A DNA stretch of 64,000 nucleotides from Podocnemis expansa (lineage: Eukaryota; Chordata; Testudines; Podocnemididae), in contig ML681992.1 of the NCBI GenBank assembly GCA_007922195.1, positions 2,594,535 to 2,658,534 on the forward strand. Reading direction: 5' to 3'. The position numbers were made by a program, and so were the translations under genes. Below are positions 10,950-22,110 of this stretch, one piece after another (the first letter of the stretch is position 1; each line of letters opens with the position of its first letter). The notes beneath the pieces were generated by a model, which was given only the letters and a program-made list of their open reading frames with translations, had not been told where the DNA came from and did not search any database.

Positions 10950-12398
10950 AGAAGCATTGCTGACACCTGGTGCATGAGGCCCATGCCCCAAATGTCCTAG
11001 GCAGGGCCCTGAATGAATTTTGCTACATGAGCATATGAGCTCTGCCTGTAAGGGCAAAGCTAAGCTGCTACCTAGCCCACAAATCCTAAGCATGCTATGT
11101 GCATGCAAATGCTCTGACTGCTGCAGCACAGAAGAGTGGGAATTTAAAATCCGCTCTTCAGCTGGACTACTCTTCTCCTCAGGCCCTGTAAATTGGGTCG
11201 CCTATCGGGCAGCTGTTCCGGCTATCTAGTGGCGTCCATCTGTGGTCACGGCTGCTGGGCACATTCAGCACCCCGAGTCCCTGCCTTCTAGCCCAGCGGG
11301 AAGAGGCAGAAAAGGTAAGTTAGGCTTCAGCCCTCCACTGGGCAAGCACAGTTATAAAATCCCTGCCTTCTAGCCCAGCAGGGTGAGGCAGATAAGGCAA
11401 GCTAGGCTTTGGCCCTCCACTGGGCAAGTATAGTTATAAAGTTCCTCAAGCAGTCAGTGTTCACAGGGTAAGGTTCGGTGTTGGGGGTTTGCGGTTGTGA
11501 GGGATGAGGGGGAGGGATACACAGGCCCACCGACTCCACTGCATCTCAGCCCAGGGCCCTATTGGGTGGCCACAGGCCACCCAAGAGCCAGTGGTGCTCC
11601 TGCCGAAACACACTTGGTTGTACGGGGCTAGTCCACGCCCCTCCCCTGGGCTACTTCCTCCCTACCAAACCCCAGGGGAACCTTCCCCATGGTATGCCCA
11701 TCAGGCCTTCCACCTTTGCTGCAGGTGGATCTGGACCTCCCTCTGTACCTTCAGCCAGTGGCAGTTCCTCCAGGTCACAGGCGTTGGTCAGCCCCAGGTC
11801 AGCCACGTCCTCTGCAGAGGGCAGCTCATCCAGGTCCTGTGGACCCTGCTCGCCTCCTCCCTTGGGTGGTTCCTCAGCCAAAGGTAACTCCTCCAGGTCC
11901 TCGCCTTGGGCAGGGTAGGTGGGGTCATCAAGGTTCTGGTTACACCCTCGCTCTCCCTGGTAAGGGAGCTCCACCTTCAGCCTGATGCACCTTCTCCTCC
12001 TTCTCCCCTGTGGCTGCTCGGTCTGCTCTCTTAAATAGTCCTCCCTTCCTTCAGCCGAGCCCCTTTGGTTCCCGGCCCACACTGGGTCCATGCCCTTCCC
12101 TGGCCAGCAGGGGGAGTGCAAGAGCAAAGCCTGGGTTTCACTTTGCTACAGCCCAAAGTCGGGCAGGTGACGTGGCCAGGGATCCCCTGGGGGGGGAGGC
12201 CCCTACTTGGATCAGGCAGGGTTGGCAGCATGTCTGAGGAGTAGGCGGGGGGGGATCAGCAACCCCTCAGGTCAAGCCAGTATCTTAGCAGGGGATCGTC
12301 TAGGTTGGGTGGCAGGCCCCAGGTCAGGTCAGGCCAGTGGTGAGTGGGGTGTGGGGTGGGGCCTATGCCCTGAATATTTTTGCTACCCAGCAACACCC
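10950..12398. mobile_element. 1.45-kb GC-rich insertion of unknown class inside CR1
   Basis: The segment is bounded by a perfect 12-bp direct repeat (10938-10949 and 12399-12410) and interrupts CR1, so it is a discrete insertion. Near its ends it has related direct copies of GCCCTGAATxxxTTTTGCTAC (11006-11026 and 12367-12386). It contains an 82-bp tandem duplication with TATAAA motifs and a 158-codon minus-strand frame (12127-11651) with reiterated acidic LEELPLAE/LDELPSAE-like units. No poly(A), TG..CA LTR ends or convincing terminal inverted repeat were found. A 12-bp duplication is long for LTR or hAT elements and suits target-primed retroposition, but the class is open: a composite retroposon or an atypical LTR remnant are both possible. 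Confidence 0.7.
11278..11441 (+). repeat. 82-bp tandem duplication with TATA-like boxes
   Basis: Two units (11278-11359 and 11360-11441) share TCCCTGCCTTCTAGCCCAGC at the start and GTTATAAA at the end, with about 15 differences. Each ends in a TATAAA motif (near 11353 and 11434). The arrangement could be a duplicated promoter block of the surrounding mobile element; that is inference. Confidence 0.75.
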
Positions 12399-12410
12399 CT
12401 GTGCAGGACC
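12399..12410. repeat. 12-bp target-site duplication, right copy
   Basis: CTGTGCAGGACC, identical to 10938-10949. CR1 sequence resumes directly after it. Confidence 0.85.
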
Positions 12411-13559
12411 CCACTTGATATAACCTTCCAGCTTGACTGTGAATCACTGAAAACTATTCTCTGCAAATATTTTTTTTTCCCCATCTGATTATGTGCCACC
12501 TTACAATAGCTCCATCTTAGGTATATTTCACTAGTTATGAGAAGGTCATGGAAGACAGTCCCAAAAATCTTATTAAAATCAAGATATATTACATCTACTG
12601 CTTTCCACCTCCGACCCCCTCAAGCACAGTCTTGTCACCCTTTCAAAGAAAGTTATTAGGTTGGTTTAACATGATTTCTTCGTTTTAAATCCATGTTGTC
12701 TGTTGCTTATCACCTTGTTATCTTTTAGTTATCTGTAAAGTGATTGCTTCATTATTTCCTCCATTTTTATTCCAGCTAAGCTAGACTAAAGTATAGTTCC
12801 CTGGGTTGTCCTTATTCCCCTTTTTATAGATTGATAGTTTATTTGCATAGTTCCAGCTCTCTGGAGTCTCTCCCATCTTCCATCACCTTTCAAAGATATT
12901 CACAAATGGCTCAGATAGCTCTTAGGTCAGCTCTTTGAGTATTTCATCAGACTTTGCCAACTTGAAGATATCTAACATGTATAATTAACTCTAAACTTGC
13001 TGTTTCATATTTTATCTTCTGCTCCTACCTTATTTTAATTGGTGTTCACTATATTAGGGATTCAGTCATTACTAGACTTTTTTGGTAAAAAACTGAAACA
13101 AAAAATCATTTAGTATTTCTTCACTTTCCACATTTTCTGTTATTGTCTTTCCCTTCTCGTTGAGTAATAGACCCACTACTTTGTCCTTGGTCTTCCTCTT
13201 GTTTCTAATGTATTTGTAGAATGTTTTCCTGTTATCCTTTTTCTTTAGCTATTTTTGTCTCATTTTGTGCCTTGGCCTTTCTAATTATGCTCTTACATAT
13301 TTTTATGATTTTCATTTAATTGAAGTTCTCCTTTTAAGCCAAGATGGTTTCTTTCTATATTTGCTATCTTTCCTACAGCTGTCTTTCTTATGCAACTCTG
13401 TGTACTAATCCTGTGTACAATTTTAGTGCAGTAATACCTTTTTTTTGGTCCATCTTATGTACAGGGAGCACCCATAACCTCCAACCAATCTCATAATTAA
13501 ACTTTGTACAAGTTCCTGCTCCAGAGAATAGACAATTTAAATAGTGAAGGCTGAGGAGT

Positions 13560-13710
13560 AAATTACTAGTTTTCCCATGGGAAGCAGGGCTCCGAGATCT
13601 TAAATGACTTGCCCAAAGCACATAGCAAATCCATGAAAAAGGAAGGTATTGAATTAATATGTCCACAATCCCAGTTCAGTACCTTAACTACAAAACCAGT
13701 CTGTGTGTGC
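13560..13710 (+). repeat. MIR-like SINE relic
   Basis: Contains the core-SINE tail order (AATGACTTGCCCAAAGCACATAGC, then a segment ending near ACCTTAACTAC). Divergence is high and no duplications are visible. Confidence 0.5.
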
Positions 13711-14659
13711 AGCTGATAAAATCTTCAAGATCAAAAACTCATTGTGAAGAGTGGTTTCTGGTGTCCTAATTCTATCATCTGCATGTGTAGGTTTTAGATG
13801 ACTTCCACCTTATGCATGTGATAGTGTACCCAAAACATGTGCATGTCCAAAAGTAGATGAGGTTAGGCACTGTTCAAAATCAGTCCACTTTTAAACTACT
13901 TTTGGAATAATTTTGACTCTAAATAATTTGTGATTTGATTATTCATTAGCATATTCTCAAAGTCCATCCAATGTTTTTACCAAATGTGCATTAAATTTAA
14001 AACAATGACATCAGTGGTTCTGAAAGCTGCATGAAACAGCTGGTCAGAACGGAAAGAGGTTTGACTCTCCTGAGTGTTCCCAGAGCATTTCTTTTCCTCC
14101 CACTAAGATGCATTTCAGCAAACCTGCTGCAAGCCTTAAGTGATATATTGACTCTTGGGGTAAACTAGTCTCTAAGTTCTGTGTTTAGTTCCTCTGGCAG
14201 CTTTTCTGCTCTGGAGACTGGTGATCTGCTGTTCCCTGTGGTGATGCAGAAAAGCAGAGTGGCCAAGGTATAAATAGAACAACTGAACAAAAGAGTACAG
14301 TGGTGAAGAGGGTGAAAGATTGGTTGAAACTGAGATATTCTGAAGAGAGAGAAACTCAGATGTCCATTTGCATTATCAGTAAATTCCCCTTCTTCAAAAT
14401 TGTGCCTCTACACATTAACAGTTTGTGGAAATCTAAGCTCTGAAACTATTTCATGTCTGAAGCTTAACGCTCATTGTCAAAATAAAGTCACTGAAAAGTT
14501 TGTCCCTCAGTGTGTATTTTAAATGTCTCCTGAAACATGAGCAAACATTAAATAAAAGAAAGTTAGCATCTTTTGCTTCACTGCTGGGGAATTAGCCATT
14601 ACTGAGGTTTACAAATAGACCAGGAAGCCAGCAGAAGTGTTGGCAGCAGAATGTGTTTT
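13711..14659. other. No feature recognised
   Basis: AT-rich sequence with no domain motif or recognisable repeat. Confidence 0.4.
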
Positions 14660-14790
14660 GATTATAATTGTTTTACATTTATATTGTGTAACACCTAGAG
14701 CCCAGTAAGGTCAGGGCACCAACATGCTAGGTTTTGCACAAACATACAGACAATAACAGTCTTTGCCCCAAAGGGCTGAATTTGATTTAA
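14660..14790 (-). repeat. L2/MIR-type 3' tail relic
   Basis: Minus-strand reading gives the GGGCAAAGAC ... TTTGTACA-like ... GGGCTCTAGGTG ... ATACAA-like order, the same 3' end seen on the plus strand at 21970-22110. Degraded and short. Confidence 0.55.
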
Positions 14791-15574
14791 GGAAATTAAA
14801 TGTTTCCTAGTGATGCATAAAATAGAATGAAAGGTTATTTGCTGGTAACTGTAGTTCAAAGTCTGTATCAAATCACTAGGGGTGACATTGAGACAAGTTA
14901 GCAATCACTTCAATTCAAACACAGCTCTAGGTATAAGCATAAGTGATAAAGTCAGAATTGGTTGCAGGCAAATAAAAGTGAAAAAATGTTTTCTAGTGAC
15001 TAAGAATTAACAAATTACAGTCTCAGTTCAAAACAAAAATTTTATCACACTTACTTCCAGCAGATGGCTGACCAACTCATTGGTTAGGATCTCCCAAAAG
15101 TCCAAAGCCCTCAATCCCTTTATGTTCTTAAGTGAAAGATAATTTGGGGTTCTCTTTTATAGTCCAGTCAACTTTTAAAAGGTATCCTTCTTTAATGTCA
15201 GTGCTGAGACTATGGAGACATGTGCCTGGAGTCTGATGGAGAAGGGTCCATGCTAGTTTCTTTTCTGATGATGCTTTCCACAGTGCAAATTAATCAGTCC
15301 CTGCAGATTCTGATATGTTAATGAATGGCCTCTTGAGTGTGATTACCAATTATCTGTGAGTGCACTTGGATGGAGGTATTAACCATTCCATTGTATGGAA
15401 GAAAAACAATCTGGGCTAGTCATTTAAATCAAGATTTTGTTTAACTCATGAAAACCCTTATGACAGATTTTTAACTAAACAGTTTTACTTGCCTTATTTT
15501 TTACATAGATCTATGATTGCAGATATAATATCACTGAAGCCATACAAAAATAAGGTAGTAGTAATTAACCTGGC
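14791..15574. other. Possible ancient repeat, unclassified
   Basis: The stretch near 14930-15010 resembles, in reverse, a reptile repeat also seen near 36480-36620 (TTTGCYTSYAACC ... TAAACT segments). No boundary can be set, and the rest shows nothing recognisable. Confidence 0.3.
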
Positions 15575-16260
15575 CTATGAAAGATGGTACCTGACTCTTA
15601 ATATAGGGCCAGAAGAGACATAACCACTACCTACCAAAAGCCCAAAATAAGGAATGCCACTGGATGCTCCAATTTTATACTTAGAGGCTTTAACAATCAG
15701 ACCTGCCTCTTTGAGTTCTGAGAGTATAATAACAAAATGTTTCATGTGCAAGTTCAAGAGATACTAGAACTAGAAACATCAGCAACATATCCTTTTGCTA
15801 AGTCTTGCAATCTATTTAACACTCCAAGAATCAGCCTATGAAAAGTGACTCCTGCATTAATTAACACAAATGGTAATGCTATAAAGTCATAAAGGACCAT
15901 ATCAGTAATAAAAACAGATATTTTTTTGTTCTTCTTCATCTAAAGGGTGTACATAATCATCAATAAACTTTCATAAGGTCAGATGTGATAAAGATATCTA
16001 GCTTTGCTCAAAATATCACTCATATTGTTTATTCTGGGCACAAGATAAGCATTTGATATTATGACAATACTGATTTTTCCATTATCAACAAATGTCTGAC
16101 AATGGTGTACTCTTGGGGACTAAGCCCATAGGTGATGTTCAACTCGTGTCAGATTCTTAAGTGATTACTATGTTATTATGCTCTGTATTTCTGTGCAAAT
16201 TTGCTCTTGGACTTTTCCAGTGACACAGTAGGCTTGGCTGGGTGTAGGTTGTGAACTCTC
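15575..16260 (-). pseudogene. Ty3/Gypsy reverse transcriptase relic
   Basis: Minus-strand translation shows the RT of an LTR retrotransposon in order. An ISNAYLVPRINNMSDILSKA block lies near 16040 (the AYPMPRxxDLxxxLGxA motif). LPFVLINAGVTFHRLI follows near 15865 (LPFGLxNAPATFQRL) and YVADVSSSS near 15785, where YLDDI is expected, so the catalytic YxDD box is lost. LSELKEAGLIVKASKYKIG near 15700 is the post-catalytic palm and thumb. Stops occur between blocks. No RNase H, integrase or LTR was recognised next to it. It is an old fragment on the opposite strand to the Gypsy remnant at 46.7-52.4 kb. Confidence 0.75.
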
Positions 16261-16794
16261 AGTGATGATCTTATGGATCATCACGTGAGTACTCTGGCTT
16301 ACTTAAAATGCTTGTTCATGTGTTTGTAGTACAGATCATATTTCTGCCATTTAAGTTGATGTTAGTTCTCCATATATATCAATATAGTCAAGTCATAGAT
16401 TTCATATTTTATGTTTTTCCCAAGGACTTAGCACTAACACCAAGTCCATTGTTTCAAAAAAGCATGTTAATCTTACCATGCTTTTACTTTGGTTGGTATC
16501 CCTTGACCCACCTCCATCATATCTTTTAATTCCTTCCTGAATCTCTGTATAAGTTCAGTTTCAGGTCCACTTGCCTTAGTATCCCCTTCCTAGGGATTTT
16601 TGTTATGATCCAAGTAACCTCTCATTCTCCTTATGTATAGAAGGCGAGGTGCATCCAGATTCCTGGGAAACTTCTCTATAATTAAATTGCAGATATGGTA
16701 ATGTTTTATTCCTATCACTATCTCTTTTATCCGCATACATTCCCAATATTGATTCCACTGTTTCACTGATACTTAATACATTACCCTGTTCTGG

Positions 16795-16898
16795 TCATTC
16801 CCTCTGAAACATTTGGTATCAATCACTGTTGGAAGACAGGATACTGGGCTAGATGGACATTAGTCAGAACCAATATAGCCATTTTTATGTTCTTATGA
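16795..16898 (+). repeat. CR1 LINE 3' terminal fragment
   Basis: Carries the end signature GGAAGACAGGATACTGGGC, TAGATGGACATT, then ATGTTCTTATGAC. About 100 bp remain, a severe 5' truncation typical of CR1. Confidence 0.8.
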
Positions 16899-18004
16899 CG
16901 TGGGCAGGCTAGCTGAAAGTCACTACCTGATACAAATGACCCCCTAGTTTAGGGCATCAGAATATTCTTAAAACCACAGTGACTGAAGATTAATCATGGA
17001 AAGATTAAAACAATGCACATGGGGTAAAGGAAGTTTCATAAAGAGCTTACTTGCTGCTTTGGTGATGCTCTTTCCTGAGGGCATCTGTCGCCAAGTAAAA
17101 AAAGAAAGATAACAGCTTTTTCACTCATCTGAACTCTCTATTGCTTCTGTATGCCTGTTTAAATGCAGCCATCCACAATATCCTTTCTAGCTCTGTCTGG
17201 AAAGGTGTTTGTGAAGACTGTCTTTCCACCATCTCATTTAGATTCAGCCTGGGTAATGCACTCCTTTTGGACCTCTGGATTAGATTATTTTAATTGCCCA
17301 TGTCTGGCTTTGAAAAACATAGATTGTTCATTACACAGCTGCCCTGCAGCATAGTCCAGCAAATGTAATCATATTCTTATCAATGGTCTTTAAAAATCTA
17401 GAACTCACTTTAGAGACCAGGAAGATATTAGGGTCATCACAAACCTCAGTAACTTCTGAATTAGCTGCAAATCTCACTCTTTTGACCTAGTCTTGTGCTA
17501 TTATCACTGCCTCTTGCAAAATCAAAAATGCATACAAAAAGTATTATGTGCATTAGTACCTCAGCAACAGACAGAATTTCATGAGAGAATTTTAAACCTT
17601 AAAGAGATGCTTACTGCAGTAGTCAATGTTTGACATAGGTTACCTATGAAAATCTCAACAAATCCACCTTGCCAAAACTATGGAATTATTGTACAGCAGC
17701 TGAAGGGAAACGATTGGAAAACTTTTTCATATACATGAAGGGCAAGGGAGCCAGTGGAATGAAAATATACACAGGTAGAAAAAGAGGCACTTTGAAATGT
17801 TTATGGATGTGAATTTTTCCATAACTACATTTATGGTCTGCACATCAGTGAAGAAATGGACAACAAACCTCTTACTGATCGAAAAGCAGACTAGAGTATG
17901 AATCTTCTTGTATGCTAAGAGTGTTATTAAGTAAGACTGCAAAACAATGATCTAAGTATAGTACATGTATCAAAAAATCACATAGGACTAAAAAATGTAG
18001 CCTA

Positions 18005-18048
<44 letters not shown>

Positions 18049-19664
18049 TTATTTGTTTGTTTAATTGGTATAAATCAGAAGTAACATTCTTCTAATAAAT
18101 TGAGCGATGAAAGACTGGGATTAAAATCTACACAAGACATATTTTTCTGTGATTTGGAAATGTTTGTAAATGTCAATTTGATTAGACAATTGTGCTCTTT
18201 CTTTAGTTTCATAAGAAGGAGTTGCCTAATTGACTGAAGAACTGATTTTGATCTCTCTCCTAATGATTTAAATCAATAATAACTCCACTGAAGTCATAGT
18301 TACACCAGTGTCAAACAGGTGTAAGTGAAAATCAGGCTCCAAAAGAGATGAGATCTTGCCACCTGTTATAGAAGCTGTTACATACAGATGGGGAAAGCTG
18401 TTACATTGATCTAGAGTGTGCTTCTTTAAAAAACAGCACTGTCAGTGATTGATTAAATTCTAATGAACAGTACAGGAATGAATGTACTGTACAGTACCTG
18501 TACATGTGTGAAGTCTATCCTTACATGAATACACCAAGGTCGCTTAGGAACACAACAATGCAGGCGATGAGCAATACAAGCCATATGTTGGCCTAACATT
18601 CACAGGAATGTTGAGATCATGGCTGCTAAATATCATATCTGTGCAATACAGAAATTTTCACCCAAGTGAGATTATGGGTACTGGAATCTCCACGGTCTCC
18701 ATGGGGAAAAATGGGCATAAATGTATTTATGCAACAAAGAAAGACTGAGCAGTTATCACAGATTATTAAGCAGACTATTTGAATGTGGTGTCTCTGGAGA
18801 GAACTATGGCCTATCATTCTGCCAGAAGATTAAGTGCAGTCCAGCTGTTAGGTAATTTCAGAATGCACTGTGAATGACAACTTGCTTTACTTCAGTGGTA
18901 CTGTACCTGAAAGGGTTGCTAAACAATATGGACTTGAAAACACAACCTGAAGTCCAAGAGATTGTTCTTTATAAAAATATGTTTAACAAAAATGATGGTG
19001 ACAATTAAAGATCCTAATTTAGTTCTTCTATAATATGTAGCAATTTCTTTAAGCAATGCAAGAGAACTGTGACGTAATTAACAATTATATTAACACTAAG
19101 TGGCCTGACAATGTGGATAACTAAGTACCATCTACAAATGCCATTTTCAAGGAGGCCAGATATAGGGTATTTTACAGTCTTCATTACAATCAGCATAAGT
19201 AAATACACTTCAACATTTCCACCAAGTGATATGGTTTGAATAAGAGCTACTGCTCAGTAACAAGAAAAAAAAAAGTTATGCAAAAAGTTGCTCTAAGCCC
19301 TGATACGGTATTGAGACATAAAAGGACTTATTCATGTTGAAACAGGAGAATTCTATTATCAACAAAAGAGGATTTTGTTACAAAATATGAATTATGATGA
19401 TAGGAATGCTTTAATAGATGCCAAAACCTCTCAGCAACTTGGTAATTCTGAGATACTCATAGAAACTCATTACTACCACAGGATTCAAGGAATGATCCAC
19501 ACATTTATCTATGAAGTGGTCACTAACAGTAGTATTGGTGTTCAATTTAGAGATGTTTGCAGCATTAAGCAAACTATTATTTTTTAGTTGAAAGTTGTTA
19601 ATAGAGAATGATCTGTGCACATTTATTTAACTGGTCTCTTATTTCTCCTAATCAACACTAAGAA
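16899..19664. other. No gene recognised
   Basis: AT-rich interval; frames are short and featureless. The only clear structure is the (ATT)n tract at 18006-18047. Confidence 0.5.
18006..18047. repeat. (ATT)n microsatellite
   Basis: Fourteen uninterrupted ATT units followed by an AT-rich slide (ATTTATTTG). Confidence 0.97.
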
Positions 19665-19770
19665 CCAGAACATTATCTTCAGGTGGTCAGCTGCCTTTGA
19701 CACTGTTGACCATACTTCTCTTCTTTCAGTCCTACCATCTCTTGACTTCCATCTGTGACACTATCTTACT

Positions 19771-20678
19771 CTGAGAAACAAACAAGTAGTTTAGTGGCAC
19801 TTTTAAGGACTAACAAATTTATTTATAGCATGAGCTTTAGTGAGAGAAAAATCTGACTTCATCAGAGCCTTCAAGATGGAGAAGTACAGATGAACAGGAG
19901 AAAAATAAATGCAGAGATGTGTGAGTCATAAGATCAGGTCAGAATGTTACAGCAAGTCAATGCAGTTTAGATTCAGATTGTTTAGATTTGCTTTAACAGT
20001 CAGAGCTGATCCTATGACTTAGTCTTTCAGGGTATGTCTCCACTGGGGAGGGCACTTTTTAAAGTCAACTTAAAAAGGTAGACTTTAAGTCGACAAAGTT
20101 GATCTTGTAAAGTCGACTCAAGGGTTTGTGTGCACTAGAGACAGTGTAGACATACCCCAGGAGTGTTACTGGGCCCAGGCCTGGGCCCCACCTTCTGCCT
20201 TGCCCCGGGGCCTGATAAAGCTCTGAGGGAATGATCTGGCCCCTGTTGCAGCTGGCAAGCAGCTCAGAGCCAGATCCAGCCCCTGTTCTTGCCTCAAGTG
20301 GCAGGCAGCTTGGAGCCGGCTCCTTGTGCTGCTAGCAAGTGGCTTGCGGCCTGATCTGGCTCAGAGCCGCTTGCCAGCGGCTGGGGCCAGATTGGGTCCC
20401 TGGGGCTAGATTGGACCCCCAGTGCCAGATTGGGCCCTAGGGTGGGCAGGGGACCCAGACCTCAGCTCCTGCCATCTATATAGTTCAACTTAAGTCAGTC
20501 TTAAGGGCAGGTGTTATTAAGTCGACTTAATACAAGACCAATGTGGATGTGGAGTTCCTTAGGTTGACTTAAGGGAAGTCAACCAAAGGCTCCAGTGTAG
20601 ACATGCCCTACAAGTGTCACTAGACTCCTTGTTTATTTTGCTGAACTAGATTAACATGGCAACTCCTTTGGAAATTGT
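19771..20678. mobile_element. SINE-like retroposon (family A), itself split by a MITE
   Basis: Left arm (AAACAAACAAGTAGTTTAG, TGGCAC, GGACTAACAAATTTATT) and right arm (GTGTCACTAGACTCCTTG ... CTAGATTAACATGGCAAC) are inverted relatives, so the unit has palindromic ends. Approximate target duplications CTATCTTACT (19761-19770) and TTATCTTGCC (20679-20688) match at 8 of 10. The MITE at 20030-20608 separates TTAGTCTTTCA from CAAGTGTCACTAG, which are contiguous in other copies. Confidence 0.6.
20030..20608 (+). mobile_element. PIF/Harbinger-type MITE nested in family A
   Basis: Termini are GGGTATGTCTCCAC (20030) and the inverse of GGGCATGTCTACAC (ending 20608). Subterminal AAGTCGACTTAA-type palindromes lie at both ends and a GC-rich interior carries repeated CCAGATTGGG/CTGGCAAG units. 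The 3-bp duplication is unclear (TCA versus TAC), but the split of the host repeat fixes the boundaries. Confidence 0.7.
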
Positions 20679-20781
20679 TATCTTGCCCTGGTTTGCCTTC
20701 TGAATCTCTATTTGCTCCTTCAATGTGACCTTTGGGATAAACTCACTGGGAGTGTTCCACAGATTCTGTCATAGCTCCCCA

Positions 20782-21165
20782 TGGTGAAGTTTAGAAACCT
20801 GATGCTGAACCTAGACAGAAGAGAGAGAGGAGTCTTCCCTGCTCACAGGCTAGCAGGTGGGCCACCATCAGCTGCCAGAACTACCAGTCATGGAGGCATG
20901 CACCTACAGCTGAGACCAATAAAAGAAATAAGCCAAGTTATAAAGGACGGAGCACAGAGGCAGAAGAACCTGGGAGAGCAGAGGGGCAACAACTCTATAC
21001 CAGGCTCCCTCTAAGAAACTGGTAAGGAGCCACAAGCCCTGGCATTTTAAGGGGTGATTGACTCATTTTAGGTGAAGTTGATGGGCTGGGCTAATTAAAG
21101 ATGAATAGCAGGAGACCAGTTAGTAAAAGCGAGGACCTTTAGGAAGACTGCCTTCATACTAGTTG
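20782..21165. mobile_element. Unclassified insertion in L2
   Basis: L2 coding sequence stops near 20781 and resumes near 21165. Possible duplication ATAGCTCCC / ATAGTCCC flanks it. The body contains CTAATTAAAGATGAAT, similar to the LTR-like block at 61726-62087, hinting at an LTR fragment, but no termini are visible. Confidence 0.4.
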
Positions 21166-22110
21166 ATAGTCCCTTTCTCTTCTCCATCTATATCTTAACA
21201 TTGTGTAATCTTATCCACAGACCCAAATTCAACTACCATCTCTATGCTGATGACTCACAGTCTACTTCTCTATTGCAGATCACTCTTCTTCTGTCAAAAC
21301 TAAAATCTGTCTACCTCTCTGACATCTCCTCAGGGATGTTTAACTGTCAACTCAAGATCAACACAACTAAAACAGAACATTTAATCTCCCTGTTACTCTA
21401 TGCCCTCTTTGCTACCTTCACTCTTCATTACTGTGGACAGAACCACCATCTTGCCTGTGACTCAGGCTGATAAACTGAGCAAATGCAATCTTGTCCTGCT
21501 TGTATCCATTCAGAATGTTGCTGCAAAGATCTCTGTGCTATTCCATTGCTTTGACCAAATCACCCATTTCTTTGTATCCTTCCATGCCTACTTTTTCAAT
21601 AAGGCATCAGATATAAACTACTTTCATGGATTGTCTCAGCCCAGCTGCACCCTACCTATCATCTCTCAGTCACTATTGAGATGTTATCTGCCAGCCCATG
21701 ATGTCAGCCTCTATTGGCCACTCATTAAATTCTCAAACAAAGACCTTTATGCTTTCTCCAGTGCTGCTGTCCAAGCTTGGAAGCAATGCAACATAAACAT
21801 CTTCAAAATGAACTTATTTTCCTCTTTCAAATACTTCCTTAAACTTCTCATTTTCCATGATGCCTAAACTGAAACTTGACAACTGCTAACACACTGATGT
21901 GCTGATCCTACTGTCTCTCATGCTGACCAGCATTGTTCCATTTCTTCATCATATATTCTTATATACATCATCTGTCCCTTGTTTTGTAATTAGATTGTTA
22001 GCTTTTTAGGGGCAGGGATCATATTTGTTTGTACAGAACCTAGAGAAAAAGAGTCTGAGTCTATGTCCAGGCCTTGTAAGCACCATTGCAATACAAATAA
22101 AAAATGATAA

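Larger units (their letters stand above)
9985..13395 (-). repeat. Long CR1 LINE copy, minus strand, split by an insertion
   Basis: The element's 3' end is at 9985 (AATCACAGAA-type tail reversed). It runs through the RT C-terminus (minus-strand MRQQCNSVAKK near 10625), reaches the 12-bp target site at 10938-10949, resumes at 12411 and continues through central RT and the sequence upstream of it to about 13395. Segment 2 contains the CR1 stretches corresponding to 'finger and palm' coding, heavily mutated. Removing the insert restores a continuous CR1 alignment of about 1.95 kb, which shows the insert arrived later. Many indels and stops make it inactive. Its upstream ORF and 5' UTR are absent, as is usual for 5'-truncated CR1. 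Confidence 0.85.
19665..22110 (+). pseudogene. L2-type LINE, ORF2 RT to 3' tail, with two insertions
   Basis: Plus-strand RT motifs appear in order once insertions are skipped. AAFDTVDHTSLLSVLPSL lies near 19690, WF near 20695, an SVLxPxLFSIYIL-like block near 21170 and FNYHLYADDSQST near 21230 (the ADD box retained). A KINTTKTEHL block lies near 21360 and C-terminal AWKQCN-type sequence near 21775. The 3' UTR ends near 22105 with an AATACAAATAAAAAATGATAATAATG tail segment. Insertions lie at 19771-20678 (SINE-like plus MITE) and about 20782-21165. Stops and frameshifts make it a fossil, but retention of YADD and most of the RT is notable. Its 3' tail is shared with the relics at 14660 and 32890. 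Confidence 0.8.
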
